From NCBI GenBank assembly GCA_016703945.1, contig JADJBC010000003.1, positions 200,905-264,904 on the forward strand: a stretch of DNA of 64,000 bases, read 5' to 3'. Numbering within the stretch: the stretch's first letter is position 1; the number at the start of each line of letters is the position of its first letter. Under the pieces are notes generated by a model. It made no database searches. It saw nothing but the letters and a program-made list of their open reading frames with translations, and was not told where the DNA came from. This DNA comes from Candidatus Aalborgicola danicus (GTDB lineage Bacteria; Pseudomonadota; Gammaproteobacteria; Burkholderiales; Burkholderiaceae_C). The translations under genes were made by a program, and so were the position numbers. This document shows positions 36,713 to 46,289 of this stretch, piece after piece.

Positions 36713-38008
36713 ATGGTTCCCCATCTTGTCACTGCCCTGACTGGCCCGATCAACGAACTGGAACAGCGCATCCTGGAATCCACCCCCGCCATTGAGCGCT
36801 GGTTCCGGCTGGAGTGGATGGAACACACACCGCCGTTTTATTGCTCGGTGGATGTGCGCAATGCTGGCTTCAAGTTGGCACCCGTCGAAACCAATTTGTT
36901 CCCGGACGGCTGGAATATCCTGACGCCCGCAATGCTGCCGCTGGCGGTTCAGGCCGCCATGGCGTCCATCGAGAAAATCTGCCCCGAGGCGCGCAACCTG
37001 CTGATCGTGCCAGAGAACCAGACCCAGAGCACCTTCTACCTCAGCAACCTCGCCCAATTGCGCCGGGTGTTCCATATGGCGGGGCTGAATGTACGCATAG
37101 GCTCCATCAGCCCGGACATCAAGAAAAGTGTCACGATCGCGCTGCCTGACGGGGAAAGCATCACGCTGGAGCCGGTGGTGCGCAACAAGGGCCGTATCGG
37201 GGTCAAGGACTTTGACCCCTGCACCATTTTGCTCAACAACGATTTGCGCGCCGGTGTGCCCGGCATTCTGGAAGACCTGCACCAGCAGTACCTGTTGCCA
37301 CCCTTGCACGCAGGCTGGTCTACACGGCGCAAGAGCAACCATTTCAAATGTTTTGAGGAAGTGTCCAAGCGATTTGGCAAACTCATAGGCGTCGACCATT
37401 GGCTGGTGAATCCCTTGTTTGACCGCTGTGCAGAGGTCGACTTTTCAAGTGACGACAATGTTCAGGGCCTGGCCGCCCATATCGACGCCCTGCTGGTCAA
37501 GGTTCGCAAGAAACACAAGGAATACGGCATCAAGGAAAAGCCGTTTGTGGTTGTCAAGGCCGACAACGGCGACCCCCGCATGGGCATCGTCACTGTTCGG
37601 GAGGGCAAAGACATTGAGGCATTACGCGCACAGGTCGTCAGCCGGTCGACCGACAGCAAAAAAAGTGCGTTGCGCTTTGACGTGCTGCTGCAAGAAGGCG
37701 TATTGACCAACGAACGTGTCAACGATGCCGTGGCGGAGCCCGTGGTGTACATGATGGACCGTTATGTCGTGGGTGGTTTTTACCGCGTACATGCCGGACG
37801 CACGGTCGACGAAAACCTGGACGCTCCCGGCTCCAGCTTTGTACCCCTGGCATTCGCAGAGAGTACCCACTTACCGCAACCTGGCGTCAAACCAGGCGCC
37901 AGTGCACCCAACCGTTTCTACATGTATGGCGTGATCGCACGCTTGGCAATGCTGGCAGCGAGCTACGAGCTGGAAGCCACCGACCCGCAGGCCGAGCACT
38001 ACGCTTGA
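36713..38008 (+). CDS. gshA: Glutamate–cysteine ligase, proteobacterial type
   Basis: 431 residues, matching the GshA family found in betaproteobacteria and Thiobacillus (PF08886), distinct from E. coli GshA. Distinct segments include AIERWFRLEWMEHTPPFYCSV, KLAPVETNLFPDGWNI, VPENQT and VVVKADNGDPRMGI. It makes gamma-glutamylcysteine, the first step of glutathione synthesis. The second-step gene gshB is 4 kb downstream on the same strand. CGAGGG precedes ATG 36713 at normal distance. Confidence 0.9.
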   Translation: MVPHLVTALTGPINELEQRILESTPAIERWFRLEWMEHTPPFYCSVDVRNAGFKLAPVETNLFPDGWNILTPAMLPLAVQAAMASIEKICPEARNLLIVPENQTQSTFYLSNLAQLRRVFHMAGLNVRIGSISPDIKKSVTIALPDGESITLEPVVRNKGRIGVKDFDPCTILLNNDLRAGVPGILEDLHQQYLLPPLHAGWSTRRKSNHFKCFEEVSKRFGKLIGVDHWLVNPLFDRCAEVDFSSDDNVQGLAAHIDALLVKVRKKHKEYGIKEKPFVVVKADNGDPRMGIVTVREGKDIEALRAQVVSRSTDSKKSALRFDVLLQEGVLTNERVNDAVAEPVVYMMDRYVVGGFYRVHAGRTVDENLDAPGSSFVPLAFAESTHLPQPGVKPGASAPNRFYMYGVIARLAMLAASYELEATDPQAEHYA

Positions 38009-38049
38009 AACAGGCCCCGCGCAACTGGGCCTGCGCCGTAAGTTGCTGC

Positions 38050-38077
38050 ATTGCAACATCTAATTGCAATATTTTTT
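38050..38077 (+). terminator. Weak intrinsic terminator downstream of gshA
   Basis: A 7-bp stem (ATTGCAA/TTGCAAT) with a 7-nt loop, followed by a run of six T. AT-rich stem, so termination may be partial. Confidence 0.5.
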
Positions 38078-38173
38078 CCCGGCCCAATTCCCGCTTGCAA
38101 GCGAACGCTGTAAGCGCAAAATAGCGATCCCAAATCGAACGGAACCCGCGCTGAACCGTGGCAGGGTGATTGT

Positions 38174-40042
38174 GTGTCAGCATCCAAGTCGTCTCTCTCG
38201 GCGCTCACTCTAGGCGCCATTGGCGTTGTGTACGGCGACATCGGAACCAGCGTTCTGTACGCGGTCAAGGAAGTTTTTGGCTCGGGCCATGTACCGTTCA
38301 CGCCCGACAACGTCTACGGCATCCTGTCCATCTTTTTCTGGACCCTGACCGTCATTGTGTCGATCAAGTATGTGGGCTTGGTCCTGCGGGCGGACAACCA
38401 TGGCGAAGGCGGGCTGGTTGCGATGCTGGCACTGGCGTCGCAATCGGTGAAGGACAAACCTGAATTGCGTCGTGTTCTACTGGTCGTAGGTGTCTTCGGA
38501 ACCTGTTTGTTCTATGGCGATGGGGTCATTACCCCGGCGATTTCCGTGTTGGGTGCGGTTGAAGGTCTGGAGGTGGTGTCCCCCACCTTCAAGAAATTTG
38601 TGGTTCCGCTGACATTGGTGATTTTGCTGGCGCTGTTCATGGTCCAAAAGCACGGGACTGCAAGTGTCGGCAAGTTTTTTGGCCCGGTCATGGTGGTCTG
38701 GTTTATCGTGATTGCGCTTTTGGGCGTCATCAATATCGCCGCCGACCCCCACATTCTGGTCGCCATCAGCCCCCACTATGCGGTCGGGTTCATGTGGAAC
38801 AACCCGGGAACCACATTCATCATCCTGGGGGCGGTGGTGTTGTGTGTCACCGGAGGCGAAGCGTTGTATGCCGACATGGGCCACTTTGGGAAAAAACCGA
38901 TTCGTGTCGCCTGGTTTTCAATCGCCATGCCTGCATTGACGCTCAACTATTTTGGACAAGGTGCCTTGCTGCTGCACAACCCGCTGGCTGTGAAGAATCC
39001 GTTTTTCATGATGGCTCCAGACTGGGCACTCATACCACTCGTCGCATTGGCTGCAATGGCCGCGGTGATTGCCTCACAGGCCTTGATCTCTGGCGCATTC
39101 TCAGTCACCAAACAGGTCATCCAACTGGGGTATCTGCCGCGCCTGCAAATTCAACACACCAGCGTCAAGGACACCGGGCAAATTTACCTGCCCTTTGTGA
39201 ATTGGAGCCTATTTGCGTTGATCGTGGTCGCCGTTGTGATGTTTCGCTCGTCGAGCAATTTGGCAGCGGCCTATGGCATTGCCGTGTGCACCGACATGCT
39301 GATCACCACCATTTTGACTTTCTATGTGATCCGCTACAGCTGGAACTACCCACTGGCTTTGTGCATCGGTGCGACAGGTTTCTTCTTTGTGGTGGACTTC
39401 GCCTTCTGGGCCTCCAATTTGCTGAAGCTGTTTGATGGTGGCTGGTTCCCACTGGCCATCGGTGGTGCAATTTTTACGCTGATGATGACCTGGAAGGATG
39501 GCCGCCGACTCTTGAACGAGAAGCTGCGCGCCGACGCCATCGACCTGCCGAGTTTTCTGGAAGCCGTGTTTGTGAGCCCGCCAGCGCGTGTGGAAGGGAC
39601 TGCCGTATTCCTGACCGCCGAAGTGGGTACCGTGCCCAACGCCATGCTGCACAACCTCAAACACAACAAGGTGCTCCACGCCAACAACCTGTTTGTAACG
39701 GTCAAGAACCATGAGGTGCCCTGGATCGGCTTGAGTAAACGGCTGGAGATCGACTCGCTGGGCCATGACTGTTGGCAGGTTGTCATCCACTACGGCTTCA
39801 AGAATGACCCGGATGTGCCTAAGGCCCTGCAACAGATGAAGGGCCGGGGTTGTGAAATGAGCACCATGACAACCAGCTACTTCCTGTCGCGTGACACCGT
39901 GGTGCCCACCCTGGGCACGGGTATGTCGCAGTGGCGCGAGAAGTTGTTTGCACAAATGCACCACAACGCCAGCGGTGCAGCAGACTTCCTGAATCTGCCC
40001 AATAACGCGGTGGTGGAGCTGGGTTCCAAGATTGAAATTTAA
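38174..40042 (+). CDS. kup: Kup-family low-affinity potassium transporter
   Basis: 622 residues, the usual length for Kup. The N-terminus (LTLGAIGVVYGDIGTS, then FGSGHVPFTPDNVYGILS) and GGEALYADMGHFGKKPIRVAW are diagnostic. About 12 hydrophobic segments occupy the first 440 residues, followed by a cytoplasmic C-terminal domain. It takes up potassium, probably with protons. A GTG start at 38174 is used; no ATG lies ahead of the conserved N-terminus. Kup between gshA and gshB is a common arrangement in Burkholderiales. Confidence 0.92.
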   Translation: MSASKSSLSALTLGAIGVVYGDIGTSVLYAVKEVFGSGHVPFTPDNVYGILSIFFWTLTVIVSIKYVGLVLRADNHGEGGLVAMLALASQSVKDKPELRRVLLVVGVFGTCLFYGDGVITPAISVLGAVEGLEVVSPTFKKFVVPLTLVILLALFMVQKHGTASVGKFFGPVMVVWFIVIALLGVINIAADPHILVAISPHYAVGFMWNNPGTTFIILGAVVLCVTGGEALYADMGHFGKKPIRVAWFSIAMPALTLNYFGQGALLLHNPLAVKNPFFMMAPDWALIPLVALAAMAAVIASQALISGAFSVTKQVIQLGYLPRLQIQHTSVKDTGQIYLPFVNWSLFALIVVAVVMFRSSSNLAAAYGIAVCTDMLITTILTFYVIRYSWNYPLALCIGATGFFFVVDFAFWASNLLKLFDGGWFPLAIGGAIFTLMMTWKDGRRLLNEKLRADAIDLPSFLEAVFVSPPARVEGTAVFLTAEVGTVPNAMLHNLKHNKVLHANNLFVTVKNHEVPWIGLSKRLEIDSLGHDCWQVVIHYGFKNDPDVPKALQQMKGRGCEMSTMTTSYFLSRDTVVPTLGTGMSQWREKLFAQMHHNASGAADFLNLPNNAVVELGSKIEI

Positions 40043-40089
40043 GTGTTTGCGGGACACGGAGTGAGCAAGCTCTGTCCTCGACCGACCCG

Positions 40090-40647
40090 ATGAACGCAGT
40101 GCCCATCCTGAACACCGCGCGCTGCAAGCTGGCATTGCTGCAACCCGACAATGCCCAGCTGTTTTCTACCTATCGGGAGCGCAACCTGGCCCACGTGGCG
40201 CCCTGGGAGCCTGCGCCCAATCCGAAGGACGGCACGCTGGAACAGGCCTGCCACCGCGTGGCGGCCAAATCCGCGCAGGAATATGCCGATGGAGTGTCGG
40301 TTCACTTCATCGCCACGGACCGCGAGACCGGCGCCGTGGTGGCCGGTTGCAACTTCACCAACATCGTGCGCGGCATCTTCCAGGCTTGCCATCTCGGCTA
40401 CTCGGTCGACCACGCATGGCAGGGCAAGGGCCTGATGTTTGAAGTGGCGCAAGCCGGCATTGCTTATATGTTTGACATCCAGGGCCTGCACCGCATCATG
40501 GCCAACCACATGCCGGCCAACGTGCGCAGTGAAAAGCTGTTGCGCAGGCTGGGGTTTGAGCGCGAAGGGTTTGCCCGCGCCTACCTGAAGATCAACGGCC
40601 AGTGGCAAGACCACGTGTTGAATGCGCTGGTGAATGAGCCCCCATAA
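40090..40647 (+). CDS. GNAT-family N-acetyltransferase (RimJ/RimL type)
   Basis: 185 residues covering a GNAT fold: N-terminal TARCKLALLQPDNAQLF, central GYSVDHAWQGKGLM (the acetyl-CoA pyrophosphate-binding loop, Q-x-K-G) and HRIMANHMPANVRSEKLLRRLGF, typical of the RimJ/RimL group that acetylates ribosomal-protein N-termini or other amines. It sits between kup and the BenE-type gene with short gaps; no specific link to glutathione is evident. Confidence 0.85.
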   Translation: MNAVPILNTARCKLALLQPDNAQLFSTYRERNLAHVAPWEPAPNPKDGTLEQACHRVAAKSAQEYADGVSVHFIATDRETGAVVAGCNFTNIVRGIFQACHLGYSVDHAWQGKGLMFEVAQAGIAYMFDIQGLHRIMANHMPANVRSEKLLRRLGFEREGFARAYLKINGQWQDHVLNALVNEPP

Positions 40648-40681
40648 CCGGAGCCGCCTTTCACGATGGGGCGATGTCACA

Positions 40682-41911
40682 ATGGCGCGCATGCATTTTT
40701 TCAAAGATCTCAGCGCCTCTGCGTTCACCGCCGGTTTTGTGGCAGTGCTGGTCGGGTTCACCAGTTCGGTTGCCATTGTTTTTCAGGCCGCTCAGGCGTT
40801 CCAGGCCACACCGGAAATGATTGCGTCATGGATGTGGGCGCTGGGCATTGGTATGGGGCTGTGCACCCTGGTGCCCTCCTTGTGGCTGAAAAAGCCGGTC
40901 ATGGTGGCCTGGAGCACACCGGGTGCAGCGGTGTTGGCCAGCGCCGGTGCCATCGGTGGCTTTTCCATGCAGGAGGCCGTGGGCGCCTTTATGGTGTGTG
41001 CGCTGCTGATCACGTTGGCGGGTGTGACCGGCTGGTTCGAGCGGGTCATGAATCACATCCCGCTGGCGCTGGCCTCCGCACTTTTAGCTGGCGTGCTGGC
41101 ACGTTTTGGTCTGTCGGGTTTTGCCGCTGCACATTCGGCCTTGCCTCTGGTGGTGACCATGCTGCTGGGTTATCTGCTGGGCAAACGCCTGTGGCCACGT
41201 TATGCGGTACCGGGCACGCTGCTAGTTGCTATTATTTTTGTAGCTGCAACATCAGGTTTTACGGGGGCTGGGGTGCGATTTGACTTGACCATGCCGGTAC
41301 TGGTGCTTCCAGTCTTCAGTATGGCAGCCGTAGTCAGCCTGGCGCTGCCGCTGTTCATAGTGACGATGGCGTCGCAAAACCTGCCGGGTGTGGCAGCCAT
41401 ACAGGCCAGTGGTTTTGGTGACCAGCGCAGCACCGGCGGTGATGCCGGTATTCCCATCTCCAAGGTCATCACGTTGACCGGCATCGCCACCCTGCTGCTG
41501 GCTCCGTTTGGGGCCTTTGCGCTGAACCTGAGCGCCATCACCGCCGCCATTTGTATGGGGCCGGAGGCACACAGCCGCCCAGAGCGGCGATACACGGCGG
41601 CGGTGTCCTGCGGTGCCATCTACGTGGTGATCGGCTTGTTTGGTGCAGCGATTACCGGTGTACTGACGGCCTTCCCCAAAGAGCTGGTGGCGGCCATTGC
41701 GGGCCTGGCCCTGCTGGGCACGATGGGTGGTGCACTGTCAGCCGCTTTGCAACACGAACCCCACCGCGAGGCCGCGGTTATCACCTTTCTGGTCACACTG
41801 AGCGGTGTGGTGGTGGCGGGTGTGGGGTCGGCCTTCTGGGGTGTGGTGGCCGGGGCGCTGGCGCTGCTGGTACAGCACTTCGGGCGCAGCAGCCTGATGC
41901 GTGTGCCCTGA
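40682..41911 (+). CDS. benE: BenE-type benzoate/proton symporter family protein
   Basis: 409 residues with about 12 hydrophobic segments. The opening segment (FKDLSASAFTAGFVAVLVGFTSSVAIVFQA), MVAWSTPGAAVLAS and ALGIGMGLCTLVPS match BenE. Homologues import benzoate with protons; no benzoate-degradation genes are nearby, so the substrate may differ. Residues around LLVAIIFVAATSGFTGAG are encoded by a copy of the 44-nt dispersed element, placed within a membrane span and a loop. ATG 40682 is preferred over 40691. Confidence 0.82.
   Translation: MARMHFFKDLSASAFTAGFVAVLVGFTSSVAIVFQAAQAFQATPEMIASWMWALGIGMGLCTLVPSLWLKKPVMVAWSTPGAAVLASAGAIGGFSMQEAVGAFMVCALLITLAGVTGWFERVMNHIPLALASALLAGVLARFGLSGFAAAHSALPLVVTMLLGYLLGKRLWPRYAVPGTLLVAIIFVAATSGFTGAGVRFDLTMPVLVLPVFSMAAVVSLALPLFIVTMASQNLPGVAAIQASGFGDQRSTGGDAGIPISKVITLTGIATLLLAPFGAFALNLSAITAAICMGPEAHSRPERRYTAAVSCGAIYVVIGLFGAAITGVLTAFPKELVAAIAGLALLGTMGGALSAALQHEPHREAAVITFLVTLSGVVVAGVGSAFWGVVAGALALLVQHFGRSSLMRVP
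41227..41270 (+). repeat. 44-nt dispersed palindromic element, copy C (inside the benE-like gene)
   Basis: The same pattern as copies A and B, with identical spacing: TGCTA, 9 nt, TAGCTGC, 14 nt, CGGGGGCT. It is in sense orientation, and the frame stays open. Confidence 0.7.
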
Positions 41912-41959
41912 TCGCGGTAGAGTCACCCTATCTTCCAATCACTTTCGAACTGCAACCCC

Positions 41960-42904
41960 ATGGAAATCCTGTTTGTCAGCGACCCCCTCGAATCGTTCAA
42001 GATCTACAAAGACACCACCTTTGCCATGATGCGCGAGGCCCAGCGCCGCGGCCACACCATCGTGGCCTGCGAGCCGCAGCAACTGCTGTGGCAGCGCGGT
42101 GGCGTGGTGCAGGCCCTGGTGCGGGCCATCACGCTGACCGGGGATCCCAAGACCTGGTTCACGGAAACATCATCGTCCGTGCGGGCCATCAAGGACTTTG
42201 GCGCCGTGGTCATGCGCAAAGACCCGCCCTTTGACAGCGAGTTTTTTTACGCCACCCACCTGCTGGAGCAAGCCGAGCGTGAGGGCGCCAAGGTCTTCAA
42301 TAAACCCCGCGCGCTGCGCGACCACCCCGAGAAACTGGCGATTCTGGAGTTCCCGCAATTCATTGGCCCCACGCTGGTGACGCGTGAGCCCGAGGCGATC
42401 AAACGCTTTCACGCCGAGCACAAGGACATCATTCTCAAACCACTGGACGGCATGGGTGGCATGGGCATCTTCCGGGTCAAAGAAGACGGGCTGAACCTGG
42501 GCGGCATCATTGAGACCTTGAACAAGGATGGCGCGGAGACCGTGATGGTGCAGAAGTTTTTACCAGCCATTAGCGAAGGAGACAAACGTGTGCTGGTGAT
42601 TGGCGGCAAGCCGGTGCCGTTTTGCCTGGCGCGGATTCCCCAAGGCAGCGAAGTGCGGGGCAACCTGGCCGTGGGCGGCAAAGGTGTGGCCCAGCCGCTG
42701 AGCGATGCGGACCGCGCCATCGCCGAAACCCTGGGCCCGATTTTGGCGGCGCGTGGCTTGTTGTTGGTGGGTCTGGATGTGATTGGCGACAGCCTGACCG
42801 AGATCAACGTGACCAGCCCGACCTGCTTCCAGGAAATCACCGACCAGACCGGTTTTGATGTAGCGGCTATGTTTGTCGATGCACTCGAGGCGGCGGCTGT
42901 TTAG
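41960..42904 (+). CDS. gshB: Glutathione synthetase
   Basis: 314 residues of the ATP-grasp GshB family. The N-terminus (ILFVSDPLESFKIYKDTTFAM), MRKDPPFDSEFFYATHLLE, KPLDGMGGMGIF and NVTSPTCFQEI are characteristic. It joins gamma-glutamylcysteine to glycine in the cytoplasm. The ATG lies 48 bases after the BenE-type gene. Convergent with the amidotransferase gene. Confidence 0.93.
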   Translation: MEILFVSDPLESFKIYKDTTFAMMREAQRRGHTIVACEPQQLLWQRGGVVQALVRAITLTGDPKTWFTETSSSVRAIKDFGAVVMRKDPPFDSEFFYATHLLEQAEREGAKVFNKPRALRDHPEKLAILEFPQFIGPTLVTREPEAIKRFHAEHKDIILKPLDGMGGMGIFRVKEDGLNLGGIIETLNKDGAETVMVQKFLPAISEGDKRVLVIGGKPVPFCLARIPQGSEVRGNLAVGGKGVAQPLSDADRAIAETLGPILAARGLLLVGLDVIGDSLTEINVTSPTCFQEITDQTGFDVAAMFVDALEAAAV

Positions 42905-42970
42905 CCGCGCCCGCGCAGAACTGGGCTCCCAGGCGCCACCTCGGCACTGGGCGGCCCGGCGGATGGTTGT

Positions 42971-43751
42971 CTAGGCTATTGGCCGCCCATCCACAAACAC
43001 CTTGAACTCCCCTGGCTCCATCGCCACCCAGTTTTCGTTGGTGGTCAGGGGCTCAGTGACCACGATAACCAGGCGGTCTTCGGGGCTGTTGAGTTCGACC
43101 AAATCCACTTTGACGTCTTCATCCTTCAGTTGCACATGGGCAAAAGGGTGTTGGCGTTGCACATAGTGAAGGCGGGTAGAGGCATGGGTCCACAAGGCCT
43201 GGCCATTGCTCAACAGAAAATTGAAGGTGCCGTGTTTGGCGATGCGGGGCACCAGTTCGCGCAACGTGTGGGTCAGCTCCTCCACGCTGGGCACACCAAA
43301 GTGTGATTTGTTCAGCTCTTGCAATAGCCAGCAAAAGGCCAGTTCGCTGTCGGTATCACCCACTGGTTTAAAGGCGCCATGCAGTGGTGGGTGGAAATTT
43401 TTCAGGTCGCCGTTGTGGGCAAACACCCAATAGCGGCCCCATAACTCGCGCACAAAGGGGTGGCAGTTTTCGAGGGTGACCTTTCCCACTGTGGCCTTGC
43501 GCATGGGCCACCACGTTGTGGCTTTTGATCGGATAGGTGCGCAACATCTGCGCAATGGGGGAGGTGGAAGCACTTTCCTTGTCGACGAAATAACGCGCTG
43601 CCTTGCCGGGCTTCTGGCCGTCGCTCTCAAAGAAGGCGATGCCCCAGCCATCCGAATGGTGGTCGGTACAGCCACCGCGCTGCGAAAACCCGGTAAAACT
43701 CAGCGTCAGGCTGGCTGGCAGCAGGCTGTTCATTCCAAGAAGCTGGCACAT
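42971..43751 (-). pseudogene. Class II glutamine amidotransferase (YafJ-like), one frameshift
   Basis: About 260 codons when read across a shift near 43,490. The N-terminal cysteine nucleophile is at residue 2 (MCQLLGMNS), followed by HSDGWGIAFFE. After the break the frame continues with VGKVTLENCHPF, the FAHNGDLKNF motif and DTDSELAF, all class II Ntn-hydrolase marks. The family releases ammonia from glutamine; the physiological partner of YafJ-type proteins is unknown. The break interrupts a normally conserved VAH-x-RKAT segment, and the rest is intact, which fits a one- or two-base sequencing error. Confidence 0.85.
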
Positions 43752-43760
43752 GTAAACAGT

Positions 43761-44198
43761 TTACACGTCACGCCTTTGCGGGTCTGGCCGCGTGGGCACG
43801 CGCCAGATGAAAAAGACCAACACCGCAGCCATGCCCAGCAGCATGACGCGGTGCCAGAACGTAGGTACGAGCAGCAGGGATGTGCCAAAAGACAGCGCCA
43901 TCATCAAAAGGGCCCAGAGTTTGGTTTTGCGCTTCATCGCGCCATGTTCACGCCAGTCAGCAATGATGGGGCCAGCGATGCGGTGGTTCAGCATGGCGTT
44001 GTAGAAACGGTCTGAGCTGCGGGCAAAACAGGCTGCCGCAAGCAGCACAAACGGGGCCGTCGGCAGCACCGGCAGTACCACGCCCAAACCACCGGCCACG
44101 AGGGCACAAAGGCCTGCGGCAAAGTACAGCCCGCGGACCATCGGGGAATGATGGACTTCCACCCTCGGGGCTTTGCGCGCAGCGACGGAGTCTTCCAC
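43761..44198 (-). CDS. DUF454 (YbaN-like) small membrane protein
   Basis: 145 residues with two or three hydrophobic segments. The sequence GGLGVVLPVLPTAPFVLLAAACFARSS is the hallmark of the DUF454/YbaN family, followed by HRIAGPIIADWREHGAMKRKTK. Function unknown. It is nine bases ahead of the amidotransferase gene and four bases after cytochrome c4, so the three may be one transcript. Confidence 0.85.
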   Translation of the reverse strand: MEDSVAARKAPRVEVHHSPMVRGLYFAAGLCALVAGGLGVVLPVLPTAPFVLLAAACFARSSDRFYNAMLNHRIAGPIIADWREHGAMKRKTKLWALLMMALSFGTSLLLVPTFWHRVMLLGMAAVLVFFIWRVPTRPDPQRRDV

Positions 44199-44202
44199 GG
44201 AA

Positions 44203-44826
44203 CTACTGCAGGGCTCCGATATAGACCGACACGGCGCGGATTTCCAGTTCGGTCAGTTTCGACGCCACACTGTGCATGACGGCGTTGTCGTTGGAGCGTT
44301 CACGCTTGCCGAACTCTTTGAGTTGCACCTCCAGATACGCAGGATGCTGGCCGGCCAGGCGTGGTAACTGCTGCGTGCCGTGGCCACTCGGGCCGTGGCA
44401 CGCGGTACATGCCGGAACCCCGGAGTACGAATTTCCACGCGTGAAGACAAATTTGCCAACGGCAGCAAGATCAGCGTCACCAGGCTGGCGAAATGCCGCC
44501 TTGCGGGAGCCAAACCAGGCCGCCAAACCGGCAAACTCCTCGTCCTTGAGGTCCTTGACCATGTCGCTCATGGTGTCGCTCTTGCGCCGACCGTCCCGGA
44601 AGTCTTTGAGCTGCTTTTGCAGGTAGTCCGGGTGCTGGGCCGCCAGGCGCGGGTAGACGGCACTGGCACTCTCGCCCTCGCGCCCGTGGCAAAGCACACA
44701 GCGGGTGTCGATGATTTCCATGACCCGCGGGTTGGCCGTCGTGGCTGGTGTTTGGGCCAGGGCGGAGCTGGTCAAAACCATCGCCAGAAGCGTGATGGGC
44801 AGGGTGTAAAATTTGCGTCGCAACAT
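44203..44826 (-). CDS. Diheme cytochrome c4-type protein
   Basis: 207 residues with a signal peptide (MLRRKFYTLPITLLAMVLTS ending in ALA). Two CxxCH haem sites are present (CVLCH and CTACH), each in a repeated c-type domain containing RLAAQHPDYLQKQLK or RLAGQHPAYLEVQLK and distal methionines in the following stretches. The tandem monohaem domains define cytochrome c4, a periplasmic donor to terminal oxidases. ATG 44826 is selected because the signal peptide begins there. Confidence 0.9.
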   Translation of the reverse strand: MLRRKFYTLPITLLAMVLTSSALAQTPATTANPRVMEIIDTRCVLCHGREGESASAVYPRLAAQHPDYLQKQLKDFRDGRRKSDTMSDMVKDLKDEEFAGLAAWFGSRKAAFRQPGDADLAAVGKFVFTRGNSYSGVPACTACHGPSGHGTQQLPRLAGQHPAYLEVQLKEFGKRERSNDNAVMHSVASKLTELEIRAVSVYIGALQ

Positions 44827-44920
44827 GGCAAAAACCGATTCATAGAGAGCGGAGAATTTTACCGCTCCGGACCCTGAAGAAATTTGGTGCCAGGCAAGTC
44901 GCACCAACCCATACTCAATT

Positions 44921-45883
44921 TTGACCAACGCAGCCGTTCGCGTGGTGGCCATTGTGGTCACCTATCACCCCGAGTTAGCCCGATTGAAGCTGCAGTTGGG
45001 GGCGCTCGCCAACCAGGTTGCCGACATCGTGATTGTGGACAACGCGTCCGATTCCGATCTTGACGCATGGACCCAGGATCTCGCCGAACAATCGCCCCAT
45101 GTCATCCGTCTGCAACGCAACCACGGCATCGCGGTGGCACAAAACATTGGAATTCAATGGGCGCGTGAACATGGGGCGACCCATGTATTGCTGATGGACC
45201 AGGACAGTGTGCCGTCCGATGACATGGTGGACACGCTGCTGGCGGCCATCCACGTCAGCGCGGACGTGGCCGCGGTGGGGCCGCGCTACCTGGATGCACG
45301 CCAAAACGCCCCTTCCCCTTTTGTCCGCATCAGCTGGCTGCGTTTCAAACGACTCGCCTGGGATCCGGGTCAGCCCATCGTGCACGTGGATTGCCTGATT
45401 GCCTCCGGAAGCCTGATTCCGATGGCGGTGCTGGACAAGGTGGGGCCGATGCGGGAGGACCTGTTCATCGACTATGTCGACACCGAGTGGTGCATGCGTG
45501 CGCGCAGCTTCGGACTGCAATCCTTCGGTGTTTGCAATGCGTCGATGACCCACAGCCTGGGTGAGGCACCGTATTTCTTCTTGGGTCGCAGTTTTCCGGT
45601 GCATTCGCCACTGCGCCACTATTACCAAGTACGCAACGCCATCCTGTTGAACCGGGAAAACTGGGTTCCGTTGAACTGGAAGGTGGCCATGGCCTGGCAC
45701 CTGCTGCTCAAGATTGGTTTCTACTCACTGGTCACCACGCCGCGTCGGGAGCATTTGCGCATGATGGCGCGTGGTTTGTGGCACGGTCTGCGGGGCCGCG
45801 CCGGACCGATGCCCCTTGAGCAGGGGACGCCTATCGTCAGCTACGCTGCGGCAGCTGAAAATTCAGCAGCCGCGTGGCGATGA
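44921..45883 (+). CDS. Glycosyltransferase family 2 (rhamnosyltransferase-like)
   Basis: 320 residues of GT-A fold: VVAIVVTYHPEL, VDIVIVDNASDSD, RNHGIAVAQNIGIQWA and VLLMDQDSVPSDD, with a later ELFIDYVDTEWCMRARSFG-like block (here DLFIDYVDTEWCMR). This matches rhamnosyltransferases of the RfbF/WbbL type that build O-antigen side chains. No other polysaccharide gene is next to it. The start is unsure: TTG 44921 lacks a good ribosome-binding site and GTG 44942 is possible. The 3' end overlaps the convergent DUF2721 gene by 47 bases. Confidence 0.82.
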   Translation: MTNAAVRVVAIVVTYHPELARLKLQLGALANQVADIVIVDNASDSDLDAWTQDLAEQSPHVIRLQRNHGIAVAQNIGIQWAREHGATHVLLMDQDSVPSDDMVDTLLAAIHVSADVAAVGPRYLDARQNAPSPFVRISWLRFKRLAWDPGQPIVHVDCLIASGSLIPMAVLDKVGPMREDLFIDYVDTEWCMRARSFGLQSFGVCNASMTHSLGEAPYFFLGRSFPVHSPLRHYYQVRNAILLNRENWVPLNWKVAMAWHLLLKIGFYSLVTTPRREHLRMMARGLWHGLRGRAGPMPLEQGTPIVSYAAAAENSAAAWR

Positions 45884-46289
45884 TGGTCTCGGCCATGAAG
45901 CACAGCAGCGCCAGCAAAAAGCTGACCACCCCACCTAAAAAACCACCTACCGCCAGGCGGCTGGCCTCAAACGCAGTGGTCTCGCCCAAGAACAGTACGA
46001 TGATGGTCAGGCCGATCAGGAAGGCACACAAGGTCAGCAAGGCTATACAACCATTGGCAAGACGTCCGCGGTTTCGCAGTTCAGACAGCTCGGTACGTGC
46101 GCGCTCCAGAAGTTCTTCATCCACCGAGGTCTGCGCCCGGTCCTCCACCAAACGCGCCCGGTCAATGATGCGTGCCAGTCGGCCCGCCACCGCACCAATC
46201 ATTCCGGACACCGCCGTCAACAAAAAGACCGGGGCCACGGCCAGTTGAATGCCATGGGTGACTGCATCGGTCGGTAGGGGGGGAAACAT
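45837..46289 (-). CDS. DUF2721 membrane protein
   Basis: 150 residues with three hydrophobic segments (about residues 14–36, 83–103 and 112–135). The pattern IQLAVAPVFLLTAVSGMIGAVAGRLARI with a following RARTELSELRNRGRLANGCI helix is typical of DUF2721. Role unknown. ATG 46289 has AAGG seven bases upstream and is preferred to TTG 46295. Confidence 0.82.
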   Translation of the reverse strand: MFPPLPTDAVTHGIQLAVAPVFLLTAVSGMIGAVAGRLARIIDRARLVEDRAQTSVDEELLERARTELSELRNRGRLANGCIALLTLCAFLIGLTIIVLFLGETTAFEASRLAVGGFLGGVVSFLLALLCFMAETIIATRLLNFQLPQRS

